NCBI GenBank assembly: GCA_964360145.1
Contig: CAYHWW010000004.1
Span: 1-54,858, forward strand
Reading direction: 5' to 3'
DNA length: 54,858 nt
From: CAYHWW01 sp964360145
Lineage (GTDB): Bacteria; Bdellovibrionota; UBA1018; CAYHWW01
Part shown: positions 9,627-21,720 of the stretch, piece by piece
How the letters are laid out: each line of letters begins with the position of its first letter
Numbering within the stretch: position 1 is the stretch's first letter
Made by a program: the position numbers and the translations under genes
Notes under the pieces: model-generated
What the model was told of the DNA's origin: nothing
The model's database searches: none
Seen by the model: the letters and a program-made list of their open reading frames with translations, nothing else

Positions 9627-9729
9627 AAATCCCCCGTGTTACAAAAGTGGGGAGGGCCTCAGCAATAGTCATGCCGTCGGTCAACCCCTCCACAGGAGTA
9701 GTCTCAATGCTGATTGTACGTAAAACCAA

Positions 9730-11166
9730 TCACTTCAGGATGCCGTGCTCGTTCAGTTTCGCGTACAGGTGGCTGCGGCTCATCTTGATGGCCTTGCTCA
9801 GTTGACTCATGTTGCTGCCAAACTCCGCATGGAGACGGATGAGGATACCGGCCTCAATTTGTTTCATAAAAGCGTAAAAATCAGACGACTCACCAGACCT
9901 GATGGTGTTCAGCAACACCTCCGCAAGGCCCAGGATGGTTGATGCGTCCGATTTTTCAACCACGACCTTCGCGCCCCCATGGGACGCTCGATAGGGAGCG
10001 CTTAGTTTCTCTGGCAAATCCTCCAGCTCAATTTGCTCACAGTCCGCGGCCATGGTGCAAAGATACGCCACGACGTTGGAGAGTTCTCGCACGTTTCCTG
10101 GCCAGTTGTAGGCCTGTATCGCCGCAGCCGCATCAACGCTCAGGCCAGGAACCTTGGAGCTGCTGCCGTGGGCCGCGAGGAAATGGCGCACGAGCTCTGG
10201 AATATCCTCCTTGCGATCGCGGAGGGGCGGAATGAGGATGGGAATGACGTTGATGCGCTGTAGAAGATCGTATTTAAACCTTCCCTCCTTAGCCATGGAT
10301 TCGAGGTCCAGGTTGGTGGCGCAAACCACGCGAAAATCCAATTGGATCACGCGTCTGGAACCCATGCGCATCACTTCCTTTTCCTGCATCACTCGCAACA
10401 ACTTAGATTGAATATCCAGGGGCATGTTCCCAATTTCATCGAAGTAGAGGGTGCCTCCGTCCGCTTCCTCAAAAAGGCCCTTGGCTGCCCCCACGGCTCC
10501 CGTGAAGGCGCCCTTTTCATGGCCGAAGAGCACACTCTCCGCCAACGAACTGGTGATGGTGGCACTATCCGCGGCAACGAAGGGACGGCCATCGATCATG
10601 CCGATGTGGCGAGCCACCAACTCCTTGCCCGTACCTGTCTCGCCGTTGATGAGCACATTGCTCTTTGAGCCGCGCACCTTGTCCAAGACTTGCTTGAGAT
10701 TCTTCATGGCCTGGGACTCGCCGATGAGGGGGACCCGGGACAGACGACGGCTGCGGTCGGCTCGATGATGCTCCGTTTCTTTGATGAGGCATCTGCGAAG
10801 AAATACTGACTCCAGGGTGAAGAGCAGCTGCTCCGCTGAGTATTCCTTCACCAGCCAGGCCGCCGCGCCATGGCCGATGGCACTCTTCACAAGACCACGA
10901 TCCGTATTCGCGCTGGAGATGATCACATCAGCATCGGGATCCAACAGGCGGATCTCAGGCAAAAGCTGCAGTCCTTCATTCTCAAAAGTGATGTTGAGGT
11001 CCAGCAGGATGGCGTCGAAGCGGGCGCCTGCCAATACGATGCGCGCCTCCACGCCGTCATGGGCGCTCAAGCAGTCGTACTGGGCCTTAAGCACATGCTT
11101 CAATGCGAGATGAACTGAGGGGTCATCGTCGACGATGAGAATTCGACGGCGACGATGGGCGCTCAA
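9730..11166 (-). CDS. NtrC-family response regulator (REC-AAA+-Fis HTH)
   Basis: Receiver domain at residues 8-122 with acidic pocket V-D-D-D, phosphoacceptor Asp56 (L-L-D-L) and conserved Lys near 107. AAA+ domain with Walker A G-E-T-G-T-G-K near 173, canonical G-A-F-T-G-A and Walker B L-Y-F-D-E-I-G. The Fis-type helix-turn-helix is at the extreme C-terminus (about 440-475). It should activate sigma-54 promoters when phosphorylated. No cognate histidine kinase is adjacent. It overlaps the upstream 200-residue gene by four bases (ATGA). Confidence 0.93.
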   Translation of the reverse strand: MSAHRRRRILIVDDDPSVHLALKHVLKAQYDCLSAHDGVEARIVLAGARFDAILLDLNITFENEGLQLLPEIRLLDPDADVIISSANTDRGLVKSAIGHGAAAWLVKEYSAEQLLFTLESVFLRRCLIKETEHHRADRSRRLSRVPLIGESQAMKNLKQVLDKVRGSKSNVLINGETGTGKELVARHIGMIDGRPFVAADSATITSSLAESVLFGHEKGAFTGAVGAAKGLFEEADGGTLYFDEIGNMPLDIQSKLLRVMQEKEVMRMGSRRVIQLDFRVVCATNLDLESMAKEGRFKYDLLQRINVIPILIPPLRDRKEDIPELVRHFLAAHGSSSKVPGLSVDAAAAIQAYNWPGNVRELSNVVAYLCTMAADCEQIELEDLPEKLSAPYRASHGGAKVVVEKSDASTILGLAEVLLNTIRSGESSDFYAFMKQIEAGILIRLHAEFGSNMSQLSKAIKMSRSHLYAKLNEHGILK

Positions 11167-11765
11167 GGCCGACGCTCCGGCAGGTCGCGAGAGGTGTATT
11201 CTGGGATTTCACAGCCAATAACATGGCCCACCACTCGCCAATGCGTGGATTTAGCCCTGCACTCCTCGAACATGGGGCTGATGGCGTAGGGGATTTTCAA
11301 ATCATTTTCGTAGATAATGGAAAGCTCCACCCATGCCACCACGGCATTGGGGAACTTGCGCACAAGCCACTCCAACGCCCGAACATACTGCAGGGGCGGG
11401 GTGCTTACTGGCGGGTAGACCATTTCCCAGTTGAGCGCGTCATCGCTGCGCGTCTCCCAGTCCGCGGTGAGGCCTGGGCAGAGGCGCTCCAGTAAGCGGG
11501 CCGCCTCCAGCTCTTTCCAGTGGGAGCGCTTTCCGCTCAGCAGGTCTTCCACCCAGGCGATTCCTGGACGGATGGGATCGCGGAAAGCCATGTACGAATA
11601 TTTCATGTTGAGGGCGCTTGCCTTCAATCCCTCCAGAGTGTGGGCGCCAATGGGACCCGTGAGCTGGTTTTCAACCAAACCCAATGCACGGAGGGAATTG
11701 TCATCTAGTAAGTCGAGCACTCGTCCTTGAGCGCGCTGGGGAATGATGGGGATCACGCTCTTCAT
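11163..11765 (-). CDS. Hypothetical protein co-transcribed with NtrC-type regulator
   Basis: 200 residues, no signal peptide or membrane segment, tryptophan-rich in the C-terminal half. The stop overlaps the regulator start (ATGA), so the two are translationally coupled and this protein may work with the regulator, for example as an upstream sensor or modulator. That role is inferred from position only. No domain recognised. Confidence 0.65.
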   Translation of the reverse strand: MKSVIPIIPQRAQGRVLDLLDDNSLRALGLVENQLTGPIGAHTLEGLKASALNMKYSYMAFRDPIRPGIAWVEDLLSGKRSHWKELEAARLLERLCPGLTADWETRSDDALNWEMVYPPVSTPPLQYVRALEWLVRKFPNAVVAWVELSIIYENDLKIPYAISPMFEECRAKSTHWRVVGHVIGCEIPEYTSRDLPERRP

Positions 11766-11846
11766 TATGAGAGAGTGCGGGCCACGAATCTCTAGGCAGC
11801 TTTGACACGGGAATTTTCTGTCCGGCTCCGTGAGTCCTTGGTAGGT

Positions 11847-12311
11847 ATGCGAGACATGACTCCAAAAAAACGGGCTTCTCAGCTGCCAACCGGACCTCTC
11901 AACCTAGACAACTACAAACATCCGGACAAGTTTGGCCTCTGGCTGGGCTATGAGCCCGTGCGTGCCGTGCGCGGTAAGGCCATCGTCCGCCTCAAGCTAC
12001 GGGAAGATCACCTCTCCTCTGCCCAGAGAGTGCATGGTGGCGTCGTAGCTGCCTTTCTGGATTATGCCTGTGGTGCCGCGGTTTTCACCACCTTGGATCG
12101 CGGGGATTTCTGCTCCACCGTCGAGCTAAAGGTGAACTACTTCAAGCCCCTCTTCGAGGGCGACGTTCTCAATGCTGAAGCAACCGTGCAATTCCGCGGA
12201 AAACGCTTGTGCGTCGTCCACGCACTCGTGCGCCGTGGACGCGAAAAAGCCGCCGTCGCCATGGCGACGGGTACCTTCAACGTGGTGTCAGTGCCTCCCG
12301 GCAAGTCGTAG
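11847..12311 (+). CDS. PaaI-like hotdog-fold thioesterase
   Basis: Contains the hotdog signature R-V-H-G-G-V-V-A-A-F-L-D-Y-A-C-G, with H63-G64-G65 and Asp72 as the likely catalytic element, and a V-x-Y-x-K/P-L segment after it (K-V-N-Y-F-K-P-L). Typical length for acyl-CoA thioesterases of the PaaI group. I choose the ATG at 11847; ATG 11856, preceded by an AGG at good spacing, is equally possible, and an upstream TTG at 11802 is less likely. It hydrolyses an acyl-CoA of unknown chain. The 3' end overlaps the M16 peptidase by 35 bp. Confidence 0.88.
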   Translation: MRDMTPKKRASQLPTGPLNLDNYKHPDKFGLWLGYEPVRAVRGKAIVRLKLREDHLSSAQRVHGGVVAAFLDYACGAAVFTTLDRGDFCSTVELKVNYFKPLFEGDVLNAEATVQFRGKRLCVVHALVRRGREKAAVAMATGTFNVVSVPPGKS

Positions 12312-15078
12312 CAGAGTCCGCGCTCCCCACGATGGCGGCGTCCATGTGCCGTAAATCACCTGCCTCGGTGGCCCTGGCCAACAAGGCCTCCCGCACTAAC
12401 TTCATTGTCTTGTCCGCATCCAGTGAACGCAGGAATAATGCCGCTCGCTGCACGTTCAGCCCTTGATAGATCCCAGCATAGAGGCCGTCCACGGATCTAG
12501 CCATTGCCGTTACGGATGCCGCCTGTTGGCTTTTAGCCCAGTTCATTTCTTCGCTGGTTATACCCCCGGCCAACAGCGAATTCATCACCTCACTGTAGGC
12601 CATGGCAAGTTCCATGGCGGATCGGGATGTATCCGCTGTAATCACCAGCGCGGAACCGCCATTTTCGAGCGCGGTGAAGCGGGCTCCCACGGCATAAGCA
12701 TAGCCCCGCTCCGTGCGCACCCCACGATCGAGTCGTTCATTTAAAATGCGGGCAAAGATCTGGAACGCCCAGTACTGATCACTGAACTCCTGTACATCCA
12801 CGGGGTAGAACCGGGCAATGCTCTGCCGTTCGTATGCACCTTCACGCACTACGAGTTGCGGCACATCCCTGAGGGGGAACCTACCGTTATGCACTCGCCG
12901 CACGGGGCGACGCGGACTACGCGGTGACGCAATGGCCAAAGCTGTTTGGAGATCCGTTGGACTCCAGCCACCAGTGAAAATGCCGGTCAACGCCCAACGC
13001 CTGCGACCCGCATCGAAAATCTGAGTCGCCTGCTGCAAAGTCACAGCTTGAGCCAAGGCAGCGGAGCGCGCGACAACGGCGGAGGCATCCACATTGATGC
13101 GACCGGGTAGGGGCGCGATGCCCGTCGTGTTAAGATATTGGTGGCCCATACCCAAGGCCTGGCGCGTGACGTCAGCTCCCGTCATGGCACGTGCCCGCTG
13201 CACGTATTCCACTTTTGCCAACTGAAGGCCCCGTTCGGTCACCCGATAATTTTTTAAGGCCTGAAGAAACAATGTCAGAGCAAGGGTTGCTCCATGAGCA
13301 CGTCCGCTCACGGAAATGGAAAAAAGTTCTTGCTCTAGATCCAGACTTTGAGAAAGGCTAATGCCTGCTTCCGTGGCCATGCGCATGAGTGCCGCGTTGG
13401 TGGGGTCGAGCTCGAAAGCCAGCAATGCAAGCCTTGCCGCCATGGACTGCTCGGGACTCAAGCGAATATGAGGCAACGCAAAGTACAGCCTGCCTTCGGC
13501 GGTTTGACCGCCCGCCTGGGGCACCACGGTGACGTCCACACCGCGAGTGCGGATGCGGCGGTTGGAGTCCACGGCGAGGAGAGGGTTGCTCGAATTGTCT
13601 AATCTTCCTTCACCCGAGACATAGGCTTGCGCGAGTTGAGGCAGTATTTCGGAGAGATTTACGGTCTGAACGCGATTGCCGTAAATCACGGGAGCATCCG
13701 CCGGTACGTCATGGGTCACGGACGTAAGCTGCATGCGATATGGCATGAGCTCGGCGGCCAAATTTTGAATGTCTTCTTTTTTGACACGCGAAGTTGCCGC
13801 GAGGCTGGCCTCCGCTCTCTCCAAGCCATGGCGCGCCACCGCGTCTGTAATGTGTTCGCCCAAGTCTGTGAGACCCGTGCGTTCGATTTTTGTGCGCACA
13901 TGAACGGCCCGCAGTTCTTCCACGATGCGATCGCTGAGACCATTTCGAGCGAGGCCCCCCAAAACCGAGGATACGTACGCAAGAACTGCAGCAATTCGCT
14001 TCTCTCCCTCCGGCGTGAGGTCCAGGATGAGACGAAGCATCATCCGATCGCGATAGTGTTCGGAGGACATGTAAACACCACGCAAAAGGCCCGTAGTCCT
14101 CAAGGCCTCAAATACCGACCCGGCGCCGCGGCGGCTGAGATAGGCACCCAACAGCGTGGCAGCAGGGAGTTTGTCCACGCTGTTTTCCAGGTTGAAACCG
14201 ATGTTGACGACATGCGTACCTTCCCCGGGGGTATAAACCTTATGCATGGGCAGTCGACCATTGAAGGCCAAGGGCAGCTGGCCACCGGCGAGGTCCGTCG
14301 CCTGGCCACCGATGAGCTGAGGCACGGCCACTGGGAAGCGGCGGATGCGACCATAGGTTTTCTCAAGAAGCTCTTTGAGCGCAATGGGGTCCGTCACCTG
14401 ACCCACAATCGCAAGCTGCATATTATCAGCGGAATAATAGCGCTCGTAGAACGCACGAATGGCCGCGGGGCGCTCTGCCAGGGTTTGTTCCGGCGTAGAG
14501 GCCATGGGCTGGCGCATGCGCTCATGCTCCCCGTGCATGATGAGCGCATACTGATAGAGCACGGAATAGACATTGGCCCGATTACGCATGAGTTCTTCAG
14601 AAACAGGACGGGCTTCGGAATCGAGACTGGAGTCGGTGAGAAGTGACTCAGCGATCATATCGGACTGCAACTTGGTGGCCTGAGCCAACGCCCTGCTGGG
14701 CACCACGAGAAAGTAGTTTGTTCGCTCAAAGTTAGTGCTGGCATTGTAACGAGCGCCCATTGCGTTAAATGCGGCAATGAGAAGTTCTTTGCTGGGCAGC
14801 GCTTTCGTGCCGCGGAACATGGCGTGCTCCAATTCGTGCGCAACGCCCGTTTCGTCCCTCGTAGGGTCACCATCAGGGCGCTCATCAAGAAAACCCGCGC
14901 CGACACGGAGCACCAATACTGTTTGTTGAGTTCGTGCCGGCACGACCACGACCTTGAGACCGTTGCCCAAGATGAATGTGACGACTCGGGGCTCCTCCGT
15001 TCCCACCGCTAACGCTAATGCGGCCCAAATTAGCACGCCCACCTGCGCGATCAAAAACCCCTGAATGATCCGTCGCAT
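12277..15078 (-). CDS. M16 family zinc metallopeptidase, two-domain, exported
   Basis: A 933-residue protein with an N-terminal signal sequence (M-R-R, then hydrophobic residues to about 25). The inverted zinc motif H-x-x-E-H is present as H81-E-L-E84-H85, followed about 76 residues later by the third-ligand region S-E-A-R-P-V-S-E-E-L. Two tandem M16 repeats are expected; the C-terminal half lacks a second HxxEH, as in pitrilysin/PqqL-like enzymes. Probably periplasmic, degrading peptides. The ATG at 15078 is preceded by a GGGGGTGAG run; upstream GTG and TTG codons are less likely starts. Confidence 0.92.
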   Translation of the reverse strand: MRRIIQGFLIAQVGVLIWAALALAVGTEEPRVVTFILGNGLKVVVVPARTQQTVLVLRVGAGFLDERPDGDPTRDETGVAHELEHAMFRGTKALPSKELLIAAFNAMGARYNASTNFERTNYFLVVPSRALAQATKLQSDMIAESLLTDSSLDSEARPVSEELMRNRANVYSVLYQYALIMHGEHERMRQPMASTPEQTLAERPAAIRAFYERYYSADNMQLAIVGQVTDPIALKELLEKTYGRIRRFPVAVPQLIGGQATDLAGGQLPLAFNGRLPMHKVYTPGEGTHVVNIGFNLENSVDKLPAATLLGAYLSRRGAGSVFEALRTTGLLRGVYMSSEHYRDRMMLRLILDLTPEGEKRIAAVLAYVSSVLGGLARNGLSDRIVEELRAVHVRTKIERTGLTDLGEHITDAVARHGLERAEASLAATSRVKKEDIQNLAAELMPYRMQLTSVTHDVPADAPVIYGNRVQTVNLSEILPQLAQAYVSGEGRLDNSSNPLLAVDSNRRIRTRGVDVTVVPQAGGQTAEGRLYFALPHIRLSPEQSMAARLALLAFELDPTNAALMRMATEAGISLSQSLDLEQELFSISVSGRAHGATLALTLFLQALKNYRVTERGLQLAKVEYVQRARAMTGADVTRQALGMGHQYLNTTGIAPLPGRINVDASAVVARSAALAQAVTLQQATQIFDAGRRRWALTGIFTGGWSPTDLQTALAIASPRSPRRPVRRVHNGRFPLRDVPQLVVREGAYERQSIARFYPVDVQEFSDQYWAFQIFARILNERLDRGVRTERGYAYAVGARFTALENGGSALVITADTSRSAMELAMAYSEVMNSLLAGGITSEEMNWAKSQQAASVTAMARSVDGLYAGIYQGLNVQRAALFLRSLDADKTMKLVREALLARATEAGDLRHMDAAIVGSADSATTCREALTPR

Positions 15079-15235
15079 ACTCACCCCCAAGTCTAAGTGA
15101 ATTACTGATCACCACTGCACCTCGTCAACGTTGCCGCGAAATAAACCATCACACCGCTGCGCGTTATATTGACGCAAGGCAGTGCTGCGTCGCGCCATGT
15201 CAGTGAAAATTATTGATCTCTTTGAATGACCTTCG

Positions 15236-15264
15236 TTGCCGGGTCGCAATACGCTCATTATGAT
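15236..15264 (+). promoter_or_regulatory. Predicted sigma-70-type promoter of the malate synthase-isocitrate lyase gene
   Basis: TTGCCG at 15236-15241 and TATGAT at 15259-15264 are separated by 17 bp and lie 17 bp upstream of the ATG, leaving a very short leader with a GGGAGAG ribosome-binding site at 15272-15278. Both hexamers match the consensus at four or five of six positions. Confidence 0.5.
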
Positions 15265-15281
15265 TTACACAGGGAGAGAAA

Positions 15282-18161
<2,880 letters not shown>

Positions 18162-18200
18162 GTAGAGTGCCGAGAAGGGGCCCTCTACACCACAGCATAA

Positions 18201-18379
18201 GGGGTCGCGCATGAATAAATATAACATCTGGCGCTCAGATTTTGGTCAGATTTGGCCGCCACGGAAGGAGCCAAACCGGAAGCGTAGCAGGGCTACGCTG
18301 AGGATTTTGCGACTGAGTAGCGGGCAAAGATGGCCGGAAGATGAGATGCCAGATGTTATATTTATTCATGCGTGACCCC
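18201..18379. repeat. 179-bp hairpin element with 33-bp inverted ends (MITE- or REP-like)
   Basis: Bases 18200-18232 are repeated inverted at 18348-18380 with one mismatch. The exact centre (18290) is an 8-bp stem AGCGTAGC/GCTACGCT with a 3-nt loop (18281-18299), so the whole sequence can fold into one long imperfect hairpin. TAA flanks both ends (18198-18200 and 18380-18382), possibly a target duplication. No ORF inside. It lies between the aceBA stop and a flippase gene. No second copy was found in the window. Confidence 0.7.
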
Positions 18380-18391
18380 TAAGGTATTCCC

Positions 18392-19675
18392 ATGTCGCGA
18401 AAACAATGGACCACGCACGCCCTGTTTTCGCTCGTTGATCACGGTGCGACGAGGGCCTTGGACGCGGCCATCACCCTGGTATTGATCCGGGTGATGGCCC
18501 CCGAGGCCCTCGGTCTTTTTTCCATCTATCAAAGTTGGATTGGGCTATTGCTCCTCTTCCTCCCCGCCATCGAACTTCAACTCTTCCGAGAGTATGGCTC
18601 CCTCAAGGCCTCGGGGGGGCTTGCTCGGGAGTTGAGCTTCTACGGTCGCTTCAACCGCGTGAAACTGGTGGCAGGACTCATCGCCATAATGGCCTTGGCA
18701 GCGCTACCCACGGGCGGCCTAGCGGCCCCCTGGCGCGCCCGCTTCCTGCTGCTGACCCTCGCCTTCGCGTTGCCATTTTCCCAAGCTTTTTACAGCTACA
18801 TGCGAGAGCCCCTGCGCTTTGAGATGCGCCAGAGTTTAGTGGCGGCGTTGAGCACCCTCCAAAGGGCCGCCGTCATGGCCATGCTCATTGTCGCAGCCAT
18901 GGCCGCCCCGGGGCGCCTGTCCGTACTCTGTGGCGCGGCCCTGGTGGCCTATGCCCTCTTTGCATTGATCTGGAAGGCCGCAAGCAAATCAGTGGTGAGC
19001 TCCGCGGTCGCCCCGATGACACTCAAGGTTTTTTGGACGAAACTGGGTGCTGTCCTCGCGGGGACCGTTCTGTGGATCCATCTCAACGGCGTGCTCTTCC
19101 AAGCCTCACAAACTTTCGATCTCCTCGCGCTCGGATGGTTCATTCCTGACCTCTCCGGCATTGCGCGCTATGGCATCGCACTCAAAACCGCTAACTTCTT
19201 CCAGATCGTACCCATTGCCCTTTCCAGCTCCCTCGGCATTTGGCTGGGCAAACGCATGTTCGCCGGGGAAAGCAGCCGGGAACGGCGCATCGTAATCACA
19301 TCGACGGCGGCCATGACCCTGAGTTGCGTGGCCCTCTACGCAGTGGGTTGGTTTGCGGCTCAGCCCCTGCTAGGGCTCATCGGCCGTGGAAAAATCACCG
19401 CCCTCACCATGGACGCCTCCGTAACGCAATTCCGCTGGCTGCTGGCAGGCGTGCTCATCCTCGCAAGCACACATCCACTGAGTACCTATCTCATGGCGCG
19501 GGGCAAGCTGCGTCCGCTTTTCCTGGGGCTCTTTTTACCCTGGGCTCTGGGCGCTTTGGCAATCTATAGCGTCGGTCTCTGGGCGCGCCCCGACCTTCTC
19601 ACCGCCGCGCAGCTCAACATCCCCGTTTACGGCCTTTTCGCCCTATTTTGCGCTTTCCATTTTCGTCGGAGTTGA
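18392..19675 (+). CDS. Polysaccharide/lipid-linked oligosaccharide flippase (Wzx/MATE-like)
   Basis: 427 residues with about twelve hydrophobic segments and basic loops. The N-terminal S-L-V-D-H-G-A-T-R-A-L-D pattern and alternating helices match polysaccharide transporter (MVF/Wzx) proteins that flip undecaprenyl-linked oligosaccharides. It is followed 12 bp later by a polyprenol-phosphate sugar synthase and a GT-C-like enzyme, which fits a role in moving a lipid-linked sugar. Substrate unknown. Confidence 0.75.
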   Translation: MSRKQWTTHALFSLVDHGATRALDAAITLVLIRVMAPEALGLFSIYQSWIGLLLLFLPAIELQLFREYGSLKASGGLARELSFYGRFNRVKLVAGLIAIMALAALPTGGLAAPWRARFLLLTLAFALPFSQAFYSYMREPLRFEMRQSLVAALSTLQRAAVMAMLIVAAMAAPGRLSVLCGAALVAYALFALIWKAASKSVVSSAVAPMTLKVFWTKLGAVLAGTVLWIHLNGVLFQASQTFDLLALGWFIPDLSGIARYGIALKTANFFQIVPIALSSSLGIWLGKRMFAGESSRERRIVITSTAAMTLSCVALYAVGWFAAQPLLGLIGRGKITALTMDASVTQFRWLLAGVLILASTHPLSTYLMARGKLRPLFLGLFLPWALGALAIYSVGLWARPDLLTAAQLNIPVYGLFALFCAFHFRRS

Positions 19676-19687
19676 TAGACCATTTTT

Positions 19688-20425
19688 ATGAAAACCACCA
19701 CCGTGATGGTCCCCACCTACAATGAAAGTGGCAACATTCGGCAACTTCTGGAGCAATTGATTGCCCTGCAGGTGCCCGGCCACAGCATCAATATCATTGT
19801 GGTGGATGACAACTCACCGGATGGCACCGCGAAGATCGTCACCGAAATAGCTGCCCAGAACCCCCGCGTGCTCTTGAAGGTGCGCACAAACGAGCGTGGG
19901 CGCGGCAGCGCTGGCATCGCAGGATTCAAAGAAGCAATGAAACGAAAGCCCGATTACATCATCGAGATGGATGCGGACTTCTCCCACGACCCCAAGTACA
20001 TCCCGGCGATGTTAGCCGCGGCGGATGCTGGCGCGGATCTCGTTACGGGCAGCCGCTACGTCACCGGTGGCGGAGACCCCGATCGCACCGCCGCCCGCCG
20101 CGTTCTCTCGGCGCTGGCAGGCTTCTATGTTCGCACCATCCTAGGGTTGAAAGTAAAAGATCCCACTGGCGGTTTCCGACTCTATCGCCGCGAGGTGCTG
20201 GAAACCATTGATCTGGACCACCTCCTTTCTTTGGGACCGTCCATCGTATTGGAAACTCTTTTTAAAACGTCCGTAAAAGGCTTCCGCATCGCCGAAGTTC
20301 CCATCGTATTCCTCGACCGTAAGGTGGGCGTCAGTAAACTCAGCGGCAACTACCTCAAAGAGTGCTTAGCCATGGTTGTGAAGTTGCGCTACCTGCACCT
20401 TCGAGGCGCTCTCTTCCACTCATGA
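19688..20425 (+). CDS. Polyprenol-phosphate mannose/glucose synthase (DPM1-like GT2)
   Basis: GT-A fold GT2 enzyme with V-P-T-Y-N-E-S near residue 8, D40-D-N-S-P-D-G-T47 and the metal-binding D-A-D-F-S-H-D-P near 97, plus D-P-T-G-G-F-R-L-Y-R near 155: the dolichol-phosphate mannosyltransferase pattern. It transfers a hexose from a nucleotide sugar to polyprenyl phosphate. At 245 residues it lacks the C-terminal membrane segments of GtrB-like forms. The stop overlaps the next gene (ATGA), whose product probably uses the lipid-linked sugar. Confidence 0.88.
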   Translation: MKTTTVMVPTYNESGNIRQLLEQLIALQVPGHSINIIVVDDNSPDGTAKIVTEIAAQNPRVLLKVRTNERGRGSAGIAGFKEAMKRKPDYIIEMDADFSHDPKYIPAMLAAADAGADLVTGSRYVTGGGDPDRTAARRVLSALAGFYVRTILGLKVKDPTGGFRLYRREVLETIDLDHLLSLGPSIVLETLFKTSVKGFRIAEVPIVFLDRKVGVSKLSGNYLKECLAMVVKLRYLHLRGALFHS

Positions 20426-21720
20426 AGAGAGCGAAGGCCTGGACCGCGCTATTCTTTCTGGGACTCTTCCTGCTTTACGCCCTGATCCCGCGCACCGTGG
20501 GCATGGGTCATGCCTCGCGTTTGGATCTCACAAAGGCCATCGTTCACCACGGTTCATTCGTCATTGATGACTACGTGAAGAACACCATCGATTGGTCTTA
20601 TGCTGGCGGCCATTACTACACCAACAAGGCACCCGGGGTTTCCTTCCTTGCCGTACCTTTTTACTGGGCTATGACTAAGGTGGAGGCCACCTTCCGCCAG
20701 GGCGACACCGACTGGTCCTACCGTAATCTGCGTTGGACCGACGTGTTCGTCACGGCCCTCTCTACGGCCCTCACGGCGTTGCTGCTTTTTCTCTACGGAC
20801 GTAAAGAGCGCGGGGCCTGGGGTGCCACGGTGGTGTTCGCTTTGGGCACCATCGCTTTTCCCTTCGCTGCCATGCTCTGGGGCCATCCCACCGCGGGGGC
20901 GTTCTTATTCGCTGCCTTCTACTGTTTAGCGAAAGCTCGCATGCCCCTGCTGGCTGGCTTTCTCCTCGGCTGGGCCGTGCTCACCGAGTACACCTGCGCC
21001 TTTGCGATACCGTTGTTTTTTTGGCACTTCTGGAATGATGCAACGTGGAAAAAACGGCGCCCAGAAGCTCTCTTCCGCATCGTGATCGGCGCTCTCCCCC
21101 CCGCGATGCTCTTCGCCTGGTACCATACCGCTTGCTTTGGCAGTCCTCTGGCTCTGGCTCCCCGGTTCCAGAACCCTGCCCACAATGCGCCGCACAGCGG
21201 CCCGCTGCTCTTTGGCGTGCTGGGCTTGCCATCGCCCGTCATCCTCTGGCGCCTCCTCGTAGGAAAATCTCGAGGCCTGCTCCTCATTTCGCCCGTGCTC
21301 ATTCTCTGCGCTGTATATTTTTGCGAGTGGATGAAGGAGCACGACAGCAAACGCGACGCCGTCGTCTTCGCCGGGGTGTTCCTCTGTTTTTTATTTTTCA
21401 ATGCAAGCTACAACGGCTGGCACGGCGGGCGCTCCTCTGGACCTCGCTACCTTCTCCCCGCGCTGCCCTTTCTTTGCGCCCTTCTCGTGAGGGTACGTTG
21501 GACGCCCACGGCGTGGGCTCTCGCTACCATTGGAATTGTGAACTGCGCGGCAATCGCCGCCGTCGGCACTGATGCCGAGATGCCCAAAGCGCTTCTCTGG
21601 CAGGAGATCTATCCCCGGATCATGAGCGGCGAACGCGCAGTCGTCTTCACCGCCATTCTTTGCGCCTGCGCTTCTCTTGCATTTGTCGCGCGCAAGGCGC
21701 GGGCTAGGGCACGAACTTGA
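20422..21720 (+). CDS. Multi-spanning membrane protein, GT-C glycosyltransferase-like
   Basis: The start is the ATG at 20422, overlapping the previous stop (ATGA); an upstream frame extension to 20362 lies inside the preceding gene. 432 residues, about 10-11 membrane segments. A periplasmic loop after the first helix contains R-L-D-L-T-K-A-I-V and later N-K-A-P-G-V-S-F, like membrane enzymes of the GT39/GT-C group that use polyprenyl-phosphate sugars. Coupling to a DPM1-like gene supports that. The 3' end overlaps the convergent fusion gene by 17 bp. Confidence 0.65.
   Translation: MKRAKAWTALFFLGLFLLYALIPRTVGMGHASRLDLTKAIVHHGSFVIDDYVKNTIDWSYAGGHYYTNKAPGVSFLAVPFYWAMTKVEATFRQGDTDWSYRNLRWTDVFVTALSTALTALLLFLYGRKERGAWGATVVFALGTIAFPFAAMLWGHPTAGAFLFAAFYCLAKARMPLLAGFLLGWAVLTEYTCAFAIPLFFWHFWNDATWKKRRPEALFRIVIGALPPAMLFAWYHTACFGSPLALAPRFQNPAHNAPHSGPLLFGVLGLPSPVILWRLLVGKSRGLLLISPVLILCAVYFCEWMKEHDSKRDAVVFAGVFLCFLFFNASYNGWHGGRSSGPRYLLPALPFLCALLVRVRWTPTAWALATIGIVNCAAIAAVGTDAEMPKALLWQEIYPRIMSGERAVVFTAILCACASLAFVARKARARART

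Noticed and set aside
13627..14646. 339-codon open frame on the plus strand
   Set aside because: Lies entirely antisense to the well-supported M16 peptidase; its translation is low in hydrophobic cores and resembles no protein.
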